Assembly (NCBI GenBank): GCA_934130165.1
Contig: CAKOXO010000005.1
Coordinates: 1 to 64,000 of the forward strand
Direction: 5' to 3'
DNA: 64,000 nt
DNA from: an uncultured Bacilli bacterium
GTDB taxonomy: Bacteria > Bacillota_I > Bacilli_A > RF39 > UBA660
Shown: piece after piece, positions 52,657 through 61,939 of the stretch
How positions within the stretch are numbered: the first letter of the stretch is position 1
Layout of the letters: each line of letters begins with the position of its first letter
Position numbers and translations under genes: made by a program
The notes under the pieces: model-generated
The model's database searches: none
Told to the model about the DNA's origin: nothing
What the model saw: only the letters and a program-made list of their open reading frames with translations

Positions 52657-54648
52657 TTATTTTAATAAATTTTCAACTTTTTCTTCTAAAGAATCAACAT
52701 CGAATCCAAACTTTTTATATACATCTTCCCTACTGCCTGATAATCCGAATTTATCTAAAGTTATTAGGTATTTGTCATTAAATACAATTCTATTCCATGG
52801 CATTGAAATACCAGCTTCAATAACTATTTTTCTAACTCCAACTGGTAGGATTTCTTCTTTATAATCATCATTCATTGCTAGATATTTTTCCATACATGGC
52901 ATGCTAACAACTCTAACGTCTATCCCTTTTATTTCTAGGCGTTTTGCAACCTCAAGTGCAGAATGAACTTCTTCACCAGTTGAAATAATGATACCATCCA
53001 TCTTTCTATTTGAATCCTTAAGGACATATGCACCATTTTGAATTTCATTTGCTTTAGCGTTTTCTAAAATAGGTAAATCCGTTTTAGAAAGACATATAAC
53101 AGATACACCTTTAGATTTCTTTAATACTGTTTTATATGTTCCTATTACCTCATTTGCATCTGCTGGTCTATAAACTTCTACATTAGGTATAGCTCTTAGC
53201 TGTGTTAACTGTTCAATTGGCATATGAGTAGTACCATCTTCCCCTAAACTAATTGAATCGTGAGTGAAAATGTAAATAATAGGTAAATTAAGCATTGCAG
53301 CCATTCTAATAGCTGGGAATAAATATGTAGAGAATGCTAAAAATGTAGAACCATAAACTCTAAATCCACATAAAGCTAATCCGTTTAGAATAGATCCCAT
53401 TGCATGTTCTCTAACTCCAAAATAGATATTGGTACCTAAGTAGTTTTTACTAGAATAATTTCCACCATCTTCAATATATGTTTTGTTACTGGCAAATAAA
53501 TCAGCGCTGCCTCCTAACATATATGGATTATCTTTAACTATAGAGTTAAGAATTTTTGATGATGTATTTCTAGGAGACTCAATACTATCTTCAGGTTCAT
53601 TATATTGAAGTTCTTTAAAAGGAATCGCTTTATCATTTCCCATAAGAAATTTTAATTCGCCTTTGATATCTTCTGGAAGATTTTCTACCTTTTTATTAAA
53701 TTCCTCTTCTACATTTTGGCATCTTTCATTTATTAAGTATTGGAAATCTTCTATAGTATCACTTGAAACATTAAATGTAATATCTCTAACCTTTAATTTT
53801 TCCTTTATATTAGTTGTATCTTCTTCTGATAATTTAGCACCATGGATTTTATTAGTTCCCTCGTATGCTGAATATTTACCTATAGTTGTTTTAACCTCAA
53901 TAATAGTTGGTTTATCGGTACTTTTTTTAGCATCATCTATCGCCTTAGAGATTGCGTTATAATCTTCTCCATCCAAAACCTTTATATAATTAAAACCAAT
54001 CGCTTCAAATCTCATTTGAATATCTTCTTTAAAAGATAAATCTTTACTACCATCTAGGGTAATATCATTTGAATCATATAAAATTATTAGCTTATTTAAT
54101 TTATTTAATCCTGCAAGTGAAAGTGCTTCGTAACTCACACCTTCCATTAAATCTCCATCACTACACAATACATATGTATTAAAATCAATTAAATTTTTGG
54201 AATGCTTATTATATTTTTCACGAAGTTTAGCCTCAGCCATAGCAAAACCAACGGCAGTAGCTATTCCTTGACCTAAAGGTCCTGTTGTCATATCAACCCC
54301 TGGAGTAACACCTAATTCAGGATGACCAGGGGTTTTAGAATTAATTTTTCTAAATGATTTTAAATCATCTATTTCTAAATCAAATCCTGCCATATATAGT
54401 GTTGCATAAAGTAGTGCAGAACCATGACCTGCTGACATTATAAACCTATCTCTATTATAGTAATTTGGATTCATAGGATTAATTCTAATGTGTTTTGCAT
54501 ATAAACTATACAAAATAGGTGCTGCCCCTAGAGTTATTCCTGGATGTCCAGTACCAGCTTCATTTATCATATCAATTCCTAATGCTCTAATTTGGTTAAT
54601 AATTTTGATATCATTTATAGGATTGTCATTATTTTTTATTAGTCTCAT
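52657..54648 (-). CDS. tkt: Transketolase
   Basis: 663 residues. Thiamine-diphosphate enzyme of the pentose phosphate pathway. GHGSALLYATLYMAG, GHPELGVTPGVDMTTGPLGQGIATAVGFAMAE, VLCSDGDLMEG (ThDP/Mg motif), LIILYDSNDITLDG, FGVREHAMGSILNGLAL (catalytic Glu), HDSISLGEDGTTHMPIEQL and SMPCMEKYLAMNDDYKEEILP are diagnostic. Likely co-transcribed with sirA and yneF. Confidence 0.97.
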   Translation of the reverse strand: MRLIKNNDNPINDIKIINQIRALGIDMINEAGTGHPGITLGAAPILYSLYAKHIRINPMNPNYYNRDRFIMSAGHGSALLYATLYMAGFDLEIDDLKSFRKINSKTPGHPELGVTPGVDMTTGPLGQGIATAVGFAMAEAKLREKYNKHSKNLIDFNTYVLCSDGDLMEGVSYEALSLAGLNKLNKLIILYDSNDITLDGSKDLSFKEDIQMRFEAIGFNYIKVLDGEDYNAISKAIDDAKKSTDKPTIIEVKTTIGKYSAYEGTNKIHGAKLSEEDTTNIKEKLKVRDITFNVSSDTIEDFQYLINERCQNVEEEFNKKVENLPEDIKGELKFLMGNDKAIPFKELQYNEPEDSIESPRNTSSKILNSIVKDNPYMLGGSADLFASNKTYIEDGGNYSSKNYLGTNIYFGVREHAMGSILNGLALCGFRVYGSTFLAFSTYLFPAIRMAAMLNLPIIYIFTHDSISLGEDGTTHMPIEQLTQLRAIPNVEVYRPADANEVIGTYKTVLKKSKGVSVICLSKTDLPILENAKANEIQNGAYVLKDSNRKMDGIIISTGEEVHSALEVAKRLEIKGIDVRVVSMPCMEKYLAMNDDYKEEILPVGVRKIVIEAGISMPWNRIVFNDKYLITLDKFGLSGSREDVYKKFGFDVDSLEEKVENLLK

Positions 54649-54676
54649 AAATTCACTCCTTGTATAATTATATTAT

Positions 54677-56395
54677 CTACCCCACCATAGCTGCAAATTG
54701 CTGCATAGTTGTATTTTTATAAATTGGATATCTAGGTACTTTATATTTATCATCACTCCTAGATGCTTTTCTGTTACCACCAACAAATGACATAGCAAAA
54801 CCAGCTTCTTTTACTACCTCAATTGATTTTTGATCATAAGTATAGAACGGAAAGCAAAATGAGGTCTTATCACCTATTACGTTTATAGATTTGTTTAAAT
54901 CATTAAGTAACTCATCATGGCTTGCACAAATAACTTGTGGCCTTCCACACGTACCAGTATTATGCATATCAAAGGTATGAGATTGAATATCTAGATTTGG
55001 TGAACGATAATTATTTATATCCCACCAACCAGTTATTAAAAATAAAGTTGCATGCATATTATATTCTTCAATTATAGGTATTAGTTTATTACCATTATGT
55101 TTTCCTGTACCAGCTGCCCCATCATCTACAGTAATTAATACGCTTTTTGCTGGAACATCTATCTCACCATATAACCATTGTTTAAATTCTTTTATTGTCA
55201 AAGTTTTATAACCATTATTTTTCAAGTAATCTAGTTGTTCTCTAAAGTTTTTTGTATCAAGACAAATATTTTCATTACATGCTTCTCCAGCGGATGCATC
55301 ATAGAAGAAATGATAGTTTAAAACTGCTACTTTTCCACCACCACTATTAGATGCTGAATTAAATTGAGCCTCCACTTTTTCTTCAACATGATCACCCAAA
55401 ACCATATGAATAAAATCATTTAGTGTGGTTTTTACTTTTACATTATATCTAGATAATTCACTAAGTTTGCTTTCTTTAGTTGTTTTATTATTATTATCAA
55501 TAAATTTAACTTCATCATTAGAATTAACTATATTTAAACAATTATTGTACTTAGTATTAATCGATTGAACTTCTGCTGTATCATTAGGTGTAATTAATAA
55601 TATGGCTTTCTTTTTTAATCTAATATTACCTGCTAACCAATTTTTATATTCGTTAAATGTAATAGTATAATATCCATTTGTTGTTAAATAATTCATTTGT
55701 TCTTCAAAACTTGACATATTAACACAATTAGTATCATTACATTTATTTGCAATTACATTATAATTTATTACACTTATATAATCATTTTCTTCTTCTGTTG
55801 ATACCTTTTCTTTATTTTCTTTAATAGTTTTTAAATCACCTTTGTTAACGCTAAATATTTTATTTAGATACTCAACATAATATTTATCATTATCAATAAA
55901 TTTCAATTGAAAGCTTCCACCATCATTTAACTTTATTATTTCATTATCATCTAAATTTAACTTAGTATTTTTCTTTGTTATAACTGTTTTATCTAAATTT
56001 ATATAATTACTATACTTATCATCATTTACTAATTCTTTTATTTTTTTAACATCTTTGTAAAAAAGATAATAATTAGTTTCTTTTATTTTAAAATATTTAT
56101 TTTCTTTATTTTTATTTTTTTCTATTTCTACATCAATACCTTTTTTTATTGTTCCCTTTATTTGATTTTTCTTATTATACAATTTAGCGTTTTTATTTAA
56201 AGTAACATATTTATTATAAGAATTATTTATCTCCTTGATAAGTTCTTTTTTTTCTCTTGCAAGTTTTTCTTTATGATATTTAACTCCTAATACAGTTCCA
56301 GTAACAATTAAAACAATAGCAGTTATTGCTACTATAATTATTATATGTTTTTCATTTATTTTTCTTTGTACTTCCAATCTCTTTTTTATTTTCAT
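54677..56395 (-). CDS. Membrane-anchored polysaccharide deacetylase with duplicated domain half
   Basis: 572 residues. One N-terminal membrane helix (HIIIIVAITAIVLIVTGTVLGV), an SH3-like region, then NodB homology: motif 1 LITVDDGAAG, motif 2 SHTFDMH, motif 3 CFPFYTYD. A second, degenerate copy of the N-terminal half of the NodB domain (about residues 200-270, VINYNVIANK...FEEQMNYLTTNGYYTITFNEYKNWL...LLITPNDTA) precedes the intact one (LNYHFFYDA...FREQLDYLKNNGYKTLTIKEFKQWL...LITVDDG) and has lost the Asp pair. Acts outside the membrane on peptidoglycan or another N-acetylated glycan. ATG 56395 with GGGTGA. Confidence 0.85.
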   Translation of the reverse strand: MKIKKRLEVQRKINEKHIIIIVAITAIVLIVTGTVLGVKYHKEKLAREKKELIKEINNSYNKYVTLNKNAKLYNKKNQIKGTIKKGIDVEIEKNKNKENKYFKIKETNYYLFYKDVKKIKELVNDDKYSNYINLDKTVITKKNTKLNLDDNEIIKLNDGGSFQLKFIDNDKYYVEYLNKIFSVNKGDLKTIKENKEKVSTEEENDYISVINYNVIANKCNDTNCVNMSSFEEQMNYLTTNGYYTITFNEYKNWLAGNIRLKKKAILLITPNDTAEVQSINTKYNNCLNIVNSNDEVKFIDNNNKTTKESKLSELSRYNVKVKTTLNDFIHMVLGDHVEEKVEAQFNSASNSGGGKVAVLNYHFFYDASAGEACNENICLDTKNFREQLDYLKNNGYKTLTIKEFKQWLYGEIDVPAKSVLITVDDGAAGTGKHNGNKLIPIIEEYNMHATLFLITGWWDINNYRSPNLDIQSHTFDMHNTGTCGRPQVICASHDELLNDLNKSINVIGDKTSFCFPFYTYDQKSIEVVKEAGFAMSFVGGNRKASRSDDKYKVPRYPIYKNTTMQQFAAMVG

Positions 56396-56486
56396 TATAA
56401 TCACCCACTCATACCACACATACTATACATTAATATTATATATCATATTTTATAAATATGAAAGGAATATTTATAATTATTAATTA

Positions 56487-56519
56487 TGAAAAAATCCTTA
56501 TCTCAAATTTGATAAGGAA
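56487..56519 (-). terminator. Rho-independent terminator
   Basis: Minus strand: tccttatc (56518-56511) pairs with gataagga (56502-56495), then a T run. Confidence 0.85.
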
Positions 56520-56524
56520 TATAG

Positions 56525-57871
56525 TTATTTTTTAGAATATTCTACAATATTGTACCAAGTTACTGGTTCTATAACACCTGTTGTATCTAAGTTATAAAGT
56601 GATTGTATTTTCATAACAGATTTTTCCATTATATCATCAAAAATACCGCTTACTCTTACTCCTGGAATGTTTTTAAATTTTTGACAAATCTTTAGAAGAA
56701 ACTTTTGAATAGTTTTTACATCATCTCCTGTCATACCTAAAGCTAGAATTCTACCTGGAAAAAGCTCATCTTCATATATAGCATATTCCTTTGGAATATT
56801 ATTAATAGTATTTACATAAACTTGGATAATTTTATCCCATGTATCAGCATCAACCTCACCAGTAGTAGGTAATCCATATTTTTTCTGAAAGTTTATAACC
56901 ATAGCTTTTGTGTTATCATTAAATGTTCCATTAACTCTTAATGAAGGTAAGTCATTATCAAAATACGATATAACTTGCAAAACATAGTGAAGAACTTGTA
57001 CACCAATCCCTGTGTCTGAATATTTCAATTCATTTCCATAGTCAAAGATTGCTTCATCCTCACCAATACCTTCCGAATAAATATCATTAACTTTTTTTAC
57101 AGCATTATAAATATACTTTATTTTATACCATGTTGAATAATCAACTATTCCATTAACGTTTAAGTTAAATATTTCTTGGAATTTTTTCACACTATCTTCT
57201 GTATATTTACCAAAAACACCATTTATTCTAGGAATTTTAGGTATTGCTGGATAATTATTTGCAATTCTATTTAATTCTCTTTGAATTACTCTTACTTTAT
57301 CTCCCGCGTTTCCTAGCTTTATAGGATATCCTGGATAAGCTCCGAATTGTTCGCCTGTAGGAGCATTTTCAAAAATATTAACATCATTTCCATAATAATA
57401 TCTCAATATTTCAAGTGGAGTTTTATTCTGTTTTGCTAAATCAACACTACCCCACTGTGAAAGACCGTTGCAAGTTGTTTTTTTACCATCACAGTATACA
57501 GCATTTAAAGGTTGAATTTGTCCTTCTCTATAAATATAATTATTAAATATTTCATCTACCTTTCTGGAAATAATATCAAATATTTGTCTATCTTCAGTAA
57601 ATGATTGATCATAAGATGGAAGGGATGTTATATCAAAAGTATAACCTCTACTAGGATACCATTCATTATATATTCTATTTAGCACAAAAGAAATTTGAGC
57701 TAAAATATTAGCTTCTATTGCACTCTCTGGCCAAGTTGGATAAATTTCATTTGATGCTACATTTTTTATATAATCAATGAATGAAATACTAATATTTTTA
57801 CTAGCCTCATTAGGTGCACCCAAATGAACAACTATCTCTGTAGGAATAGTCGGATAATTAACACTAGCCAT
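56525..57871 (-). CDS. SpoIID-like N-terminal domain with three peptidoglycan-binding repeats
   Basis: 448 residues, no signal peptide or membrane helix. The N-terminal ~160 residues carry AVYCDGKKTTCNGLSQWGSVDLAKQNKTPLEILRYYYGNDV, the GLSQWGAxxLA...YY motif shared with SpoIID-type proteins. Three PG_binding_1-type repeats follow (GDKVRVIQRELNRI...RINGVFGKYTEDSVKKFQ; GIGVQVLHYVLQVIS...VNGTFNDNTKAMVINFQ; GDDVKTIQKFLLKIC...VSGIFDDIMEKSVMKIQ). Such proteins occur in spore-forming Clostridia and Bacilli. ATG 57871 has GGGAGG. Translationally coupled to the gene upstream. Confidence 0.8.
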   Translation of the reverse strand: MASVNYPTIPTEIVVHLGAPNEASKNISISFIDYIKNVASNEIYPTWPESAIEANILAQISFVLNRIYNEWYPSRGYTFDITSLPSYDQSFTEDRQIFDIISRKVDEIFNNYIYREGQIQPLNAVYCDGKKTTCNGLSQWGSVDLAKQNKTPLEILRYYYGNDVNIFENAPTGEQFGAYPGYPIKLGNAGDKVRVIQRELNRIANNYPAIPKIPRINGVFGKYTEDSVKKFQEIFNLNVNGIVDYSTWYKIKYIYNAVKKVNDIYSEGIGEDEAIFDYGNELKYSDTGIGVQVLHYVLQVISYFDNDLPSLRVNGTFNDNTKAMVINFQKKYGLPTTGEVDADTWDKIIQVYVNTINNIPKEYAIYEDELFPGRILALGMTGDDVKTIQKFLLKICQKFKNIPGVRVSGIFDDIMEKSVMKIQSLYNLDTTGVIEPVTWYNIVEYSKK

Positions 57872-58271
57872 TATTAATTCCTCCCATTTCCTCACCCATT
57901 GTTGAAATTCTAATAGGTTGTATTACTTTTAAGTCATCAAAAATTCCTATTTGGTAGTCTTTTGTTATATCACTTTTCGGGTATGTAATTGTTAACATAT
58001 AATCAGTATAAATAATATCACTAGCTTCTTCTACATCTTTCTTTGATGGTTTAGCAGGTAATATAATATTATCTATAATGCCACTATTATCGGTAGTTCC
58101 TTTAAAAAATACTACCTTATCTCCATTAATTTCTTTCCATATTTCAACCTCAACTCCCGATAAGGGAAAAGCCTGATTAGCACCTGATACTTGAACTTTC
58201 AAAATTCCTGTTTTAGAATTTTCTGATGCAAAGTCAGGATAGCTCTCACTACTATAAGTTTTCTCTTTCAT
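57864..58271 (-). CDS. Carboxypeptidase-regulatory/Cna-B-like domain protein
   Basis: 135 residues. GILKVQVSGANQAFPLSGVEVEIWKEINGDKVVFFKGTTDNSGIIDNIILPA is the typical start of a CarboxypepD_reg/Cna-B-like beta sandwich; the end is LTITYPKSDITKDYQIGIFDDLKVIQPIRI. No signal peptide. Overlaps the next gene by 8 bp. No clear Shine-Dalgarno before ATG 58271, which may mean leaderless or low translation, or a missed start. Confidence 0.65.
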   Translation of the reverse strand: MKEKTYSSESYPDFASENSKTGILKVQVSGANQAFPLSGVEVEIWKEINGDKVVFFKGTTDNSGIIDNIILPAKPSKKDVEEASDIIYTDYMLTITYPKSDITKDYQIGIFDDLKVIQPIRISTMGEEMGGINNG

Positions 58272-58362
58272 AACAATAAATAATTAACTACTATATTTGA
58301 CAGTAAGAGAGATTTTACATAGTTATCAATTATAATAGTCAAACTCCTTTACTTTTTTCTCT

Positions 58363-59196
58363 CTATATAAGTAATTCTTGCCCTATGCTTAATAAATTAC
58401 TCTTTAAATTATTTTTCTGTTTTATAGCATCTGCGGTCGTTCCAAATTGTTTAGCAATACTATATAGACTATCTCCTTTTTTTACAGTATATGTAATAGT
58501 ATTTGTAGGTATTTTCAATACTTGATTTAATGATAAATTATTACTAGTTAAATTATTTAGACTTTTTATCTTACTAACGGTAGTACCAAACTTTTTAGCA
58601 ATACTATATAAATTATCACCACTTTTTACAGTATAGTTTATATAATCTTCAGCTGCAGAAAAATCCTCTCCATAACATTCTTCTATTGAAGAAATACCGG
58701 TATTATCCTCAATTAATAATGTTTGTCCTATAGTTAAAGTATTACTATCCATATTGTTATCTTTCTTTATCTTATCTACCGTAGTACCAAATTTTTTAGC
58801 AATACCATACAAATTATCTCCTTTTTCTACTGTATATGAGGCATATTTACTAATATTAGAACTACTACCATCACTATCATCCATATAACATGGAATCTTT
58901 AATTTTTGTCCTATACTTAGTAAATTACTAGTTAAATTATTATATCTTTTTATAGCATCTGCAGTACTATCATATTTTTTAGCAATACTATATAAGCTAT
59001 CTCCTTTTTTTACAGTATATGTTACACATTCTGAAGGATTAGAATCACTATTTTCAGAAATTATAAGAACTTGAGATGGATAAATAATATCGTTTTCTAA
59101 ATTATTTAATTCTCTTATTCTTTGTGCACTCATATTATATTGTTTAGATATACCATATAATGTATCTCCCGGTTGTACAACATATGTATTATTCAT
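58363..59196 (-). CDS. Five-LysM protein without signal peptide
   Basis: 277 residues composed of five LysM modules (YVVQPGDTLYGISKQYN; YTVKKGDSLYSIAKKY; YTVEKGDNLYGIAKKFGTT; YTVKSGDNLYSIAKKFGTT; YTVKKGDSLYSIAKQFGTT), each about 45 residues, with short Ser/Gly/Asp linkers. It starts directly with the first module; there is no export signal. In spore formers, cytosolic LysM proteins such as SafA are made in the mother cell and coat the spore. RBS GAGAGGAG. Confidence 0.85.
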   Translation of the reverse strand: MNNTYVVQPGDTLYGISKQYNMSAQRIRELNNLENDIIYPSQVLIISENSDSNPSECVTYTVKKGDSLYSIAKKYDSTADAIKRYNNLTSNLLSIGQKLKIPCYMDDSDGSSSNISKYASYTVEKGDNLYGIAKKFGTTVDKIKKDNNMDSNTLTIGQTLLIEDNTGISSIEECYGEDFSAAEDYINYTVKSGDNLYSIAKKFGTTVSKIKSLNNLTSNNLSLNQVLKIPTNTITYTVKKGDSLYSIAKQFGTTADAIKQKNNLKSNLLSIGQELLI

Positions 59197-59228
59197 AATA
59201 TTACTCCTCTCATTAATTTATATGACAT

Positions 59229-59262
59229 TAAAAAAAATCAATTCTAAAAAATGAATTGATTT
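59229..59262 (-). terminator. Rho-independent terminator
   Basis: Minus strand: aaatcaattc (59262-59253) pairs with gaattgattt (59244-59235), T run. It ends the transcript of the gene at 59308. Confidence 0.8.
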
Positions 59263-59307
59263 TATACATAATTGGCTCTGTTATACTATATAAAGTAATT
59301 ATCTATT

Positions 59308-59562
59308 TTAAATTGTTCTTTTCTTTATTTTTCCTAGTCTTTTACAAAATGGCTTTGGTTTACTATACACGATATTATTAATTTTATTTTCCATTCTATT
59401 TTTGCGTTCTTCCTTTGTTTCTCCAGCTATGTAATATCCATGTGTTGTTCTAATTTTGGTTCCTTTTTTAACTCTTATAAATGATTTATCTCCACCGCCT
59501 ATCATAACAGGAACTGTATCATTGCTTCTATATTTACTCATTTTATTATTTTTAAAATTCAT
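59308..59562 (-). CDS. Hypothetical small basic protein
   Basis: 84 residues, basic, not recognised (SFIRVKKGTKIRTTHGYYIAGETKEERKNRMENK). No signal peptide. TAGGAGGG upstream of the ATG. Followed by a terminator; next to the LysM gene, possibly part of the same spore-envelope region. Confidence 0.6.
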   Translation of the reverse strand: MNFKNNKMSKYRSNDTVPVMIGGGDKSFIRVKKGTKIRTTHGYYIAGETKEERKNRMENKINNIVYSKPKPFCKRLGKIKKRTI

Positions 59563-59620
59563 TATATTACACCCTCCTATTTCTTATTAACTTTGACTAT
59601 TTATTTTTTTAGTTTTCAAC

Positions 59621-59926
59621 TCATTTTTTTCTAATCATGTATATTTTTACTAGAAAATATACAGCAATCACACCTAAAATTAAATAATATATCCATCCTC
59701 CCACAAACAGTAAAAGTAATCCACCTACAAACACTTCCTCAAATGCATCTGATACAGACAATGGTTCTTCTAAAGGTTCACAATCAAATATACACAAAAT
59801 ATTTTCATGAGTACCAACAAGTGATATTGCCTTTATGCTAAGAAATATACCCGGAATTAGGCAAAACAATAGAATGATATTTAGTCGTTTTTGATAATAT
59901 TCTTCATTTTTATCAATCTTTTTCAT
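59621..59926 (-). CDS. Hypothetical membrane protein
   Basis: 101 residues, two or three membrane segments (LNIILLFCLIPGIFLSIKAISL; VFVGGLLLLFVGGWIYYLILGVIAVYFLVKIYMIRKK). Between them a Cys pair (ILCIFDCEPLEEP). Not recognised. ATG 59926 with GGTGATT chosen over an upstream start at 59935. Confidence 0.6.
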   Translation of the reverse strand: MKKIDKNEEYYQKRLNIILLFCLIPGIFLSIKAISLVGTHENILCIFDCEPLEEPLSVSDAFEEVFVGGLLLLFVGGWIYYLILGVIAVYFLVKIYMIRKK

Positions 59927-59935
59927 AATCACCAA

Positions 59936-60591
59936 TCCTTTTTAAATAATATATTTTATATATTAATGCTTGTTTTGTAAATTTTCTAATACATTTATCC
60001 ATTACCAAATAGTTGTTAATCACTATACAACAATAATACTATTGTACTCTAAAAGCCATTTGTACAAATAATGATTAAAATTTTCACCTCTTAAAACCTC
60101 ATATATTCTTTCTACAAAGATATCATACAACAACTAATCATTGCAGATATTTTACGAACTTTTTTAATACTTTATATTCGATTCAATAATATAAGTAAAT
60201 TTCAATTTTTTATCTGCTAAATTAACTATGTGCTAACAACAGAAATGAACATCAGTTACTTATTAATTTTTTAGTGCTATGTTAGGTGAATAAATTTTTT
60301 TAATCGTTAAGATATATTAAAAAAATAGGGATAATTATAAATATTATTATATTCCTCAAAAAATTTAATCATTTTCACTTAATTACCTTTAGTGGAAAAA
60401 TTGGTTACAATTATTCAACATAAAGACTATTGCCAATATAAGTCAACAATTTAAGTATATAGCAATCCTAAATAAAAATATTATTTATACATATAATGAC
60501 CATTTTTTAGCTTTGAATTTAATATATATTCTTAGATAAATTAATCTAATATATGTATCATAGTAGTCTATAGCATTTTTCTAAATATCAT
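59936..60591. other. Gene-free AT-rich region
   Basis: About 650 bp with stops in all frames and no ribosome-binding site plus start pair that I trust. One AGAGGTG-like string lies on the minus strand near 60095 without a start nearby. It may be decayed coding sequence. Confidence 0.4.
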
Positions 60592-60616
60592 AAAAAAACT
60601 AACTATTCCTAGTTAG
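60592..60616 (-). terminator. Terminator copy resembling that of the tRNA operon
   Basis: Minus strand: CTAACTA GGAA TAGTTAG then seven T. It differs from the tRNA-Leu terminator (62738-62762) by one loop base. Confidence 0.8.
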
Positions 60617-60629
60617 CAAATCTATTACT
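60592..60629 (+). repeat. Direct repeat flanking the small island, copy 1
   Basis: About 35 of 38 positions match 62738-62774 (copy 2), including the terminator hairpin and a following tctattact. Confidence 0.7.
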
Positions 60630-60662
60630 GCTTGAACAAAAAGTTCAAACATCATATCAATT

Positions 60663-60697
60663 TGGTGCCAGTAAGGAGCAGGTCTAACAACTCCTAG
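60663..60697 (-). pseudogene. tRNA 3'-end-like fragment
   Basis: On the minus strand the segment ends GCACCA, like a tRNA 3' end, preceded by AGGAG...CTCCT that could be a degenerate T-arm (12-nt loop). Only about 35 bases are tRNA-like; no anticodon or D-arm is present. It lies 47 nt before the terminator copy, versus 46 nt for tRNA-Leu, so it looks like the 3' remnant of a duplicated tRNA-terminator unit. Confidence 0.4.
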
Positions 60698-60778
60698 GCA
60701 AAAAGATGATATTAAGTAATAAACTTACTAACTAACTACATTATACACATTAACAAAACAAAAAGAAAGTATTTTATC

Positions 60779-61864
60779 CTACTTTCTTGTTTTCTTTAAT
60801 ATTGGTTTTTGTTCTTTTTCAAATTTATCATATGCTAATGTTGAATATTTTTCAAATTCATAATTACTGCTTTCAGGCAATTTTGAACTTCCTAAAATAC
60901 TATTATCAGTTCTTATTAATTCAATTTGCTTCTTTGCTTCTTTTAAATCTTGTTTAGTTACATTTGGATTTAATCTTAATGATATTTTAGGTGTTTTAGT
61001 TAAAATTATTTTTGCTGATTTTTTTAATTGTTCGAGAGTATATTTTGTTACGGGAATATCATAAAAATTAACTTTATAATTATTATGGTTAACAAAAAAC
61101 ATTTCAACACATTGAATAGAAATTTCCTCTTTGTTTGTTTTTATAATTAATAGAGGATTATCATAAAGCGGTATTTCAAAAGCAATGTCACTAATATCAA
61201 AATCATATATTTTTTTCTGAATGAAATCTAAAAAACATGAATCTAAATTCAAATAGTCACCAACTACATTTGATGAATTACACTGAGTTTTAATATTTTC
61301 TTTTAAACTATCAACATTTTTTTGCATATATTCCTTAATAGATTGGACTATCTTTTCTTCACTTTCTATTTTATATTCATTTTCTTGATATATCCCACCA
61401 TTCAAATTAATAAAATATACATTATTATTTGAGTATGAAGTTTTATCTAATAATTTTTCTAATTCATCTCTTGTTCTATAACCTGTTCTTTTAAAAATTG
61501 GCATAACTTTATTAATTAATAATGCTTCATCATTATCTTTTACAGCATAACTTTCAATAATACTACCATCGACGATTCTAATATATGGTTTATCATATTC
61601 AAATAATTGATTTGCATAAATTCTTCTGTCAAATAATCCTACTCTTGAATAATGTGTTGGTATATTTGAATAAGGAAATTGCTTTCTTCTTTCATCTTGT
61701 AAATATTTATTAATATAATAATTAGAGTTTTTTTTGTAATGAAATAAAATGTCATCTTGACTCAATATTGTAATCCCATCTCTATATGGTGTCATAATTT
61801 GAATACAATCATCTGCTACATAACAACTTTTTATTCTTTGTATTATTTCATTTGTTTTTTTCAC
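60779..61864 (-). CDS. Hypothetical protein in the tRNA-associated island
   Basis: 361 residues from a GTG start with GGAGG seven bases upstream. Not recognised. No signal peptide or membrane helix. Features: FPYSNIPTHYSRVGLFDRRIYANQLFEYDKPYIRIVDG, RDELEKLLDKTSYSNNNVYFINLNGG and a Lys-rich C-terminus. Lies downstream of the 61940 gene on the same strand; together they fill the island between the direct repeats. Confidence 0.55.
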   Translation of the reverse strand: MKKTNEIIQRIKSCYVADDCIQIMTPYRDGITILSQDDILFHYKKNSNYYINKYLQDERRKQFPYSNIPTHYSRVGLFDRRIYANQLFEYDKPYIRIVDGSIIESYAVKDNDEALLINKVMPIFKRTGYRTRDELEKLLDKTSYSNNNVYFINLNGGIYQENEYKIESEEKIVQSIKEYMQKNVDSLKENIKTQCNSSNVVGDYLNLDSCFLDFIQKKIYDFDISDIAFEIPLYDNPLLIIKTNKEEISIQCVEMFFVNHNNYKVNFYDIPVTKYTLEQLKKSAKIILTKTPKISLRLNPNVTKQDLKEAKKQIELIRTDNSILGSSKLPESSNYEFEKYSTLAYDKFEKEQKPILKKTRK

Positions 61865-61939
61865 GACTAAACCTCCATTAAATTTTTGTTTAATATTATA
61901 ACATACTTATAACTATTTTATCACAAATTATCTTATTTT

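Noticed and set aside
59936..60591. Possible small gene or regulatory RNA
   Set aside because: No start plus ribosome-binding site and no T-tailed hairpin; only A/T-rich sequence is visible.
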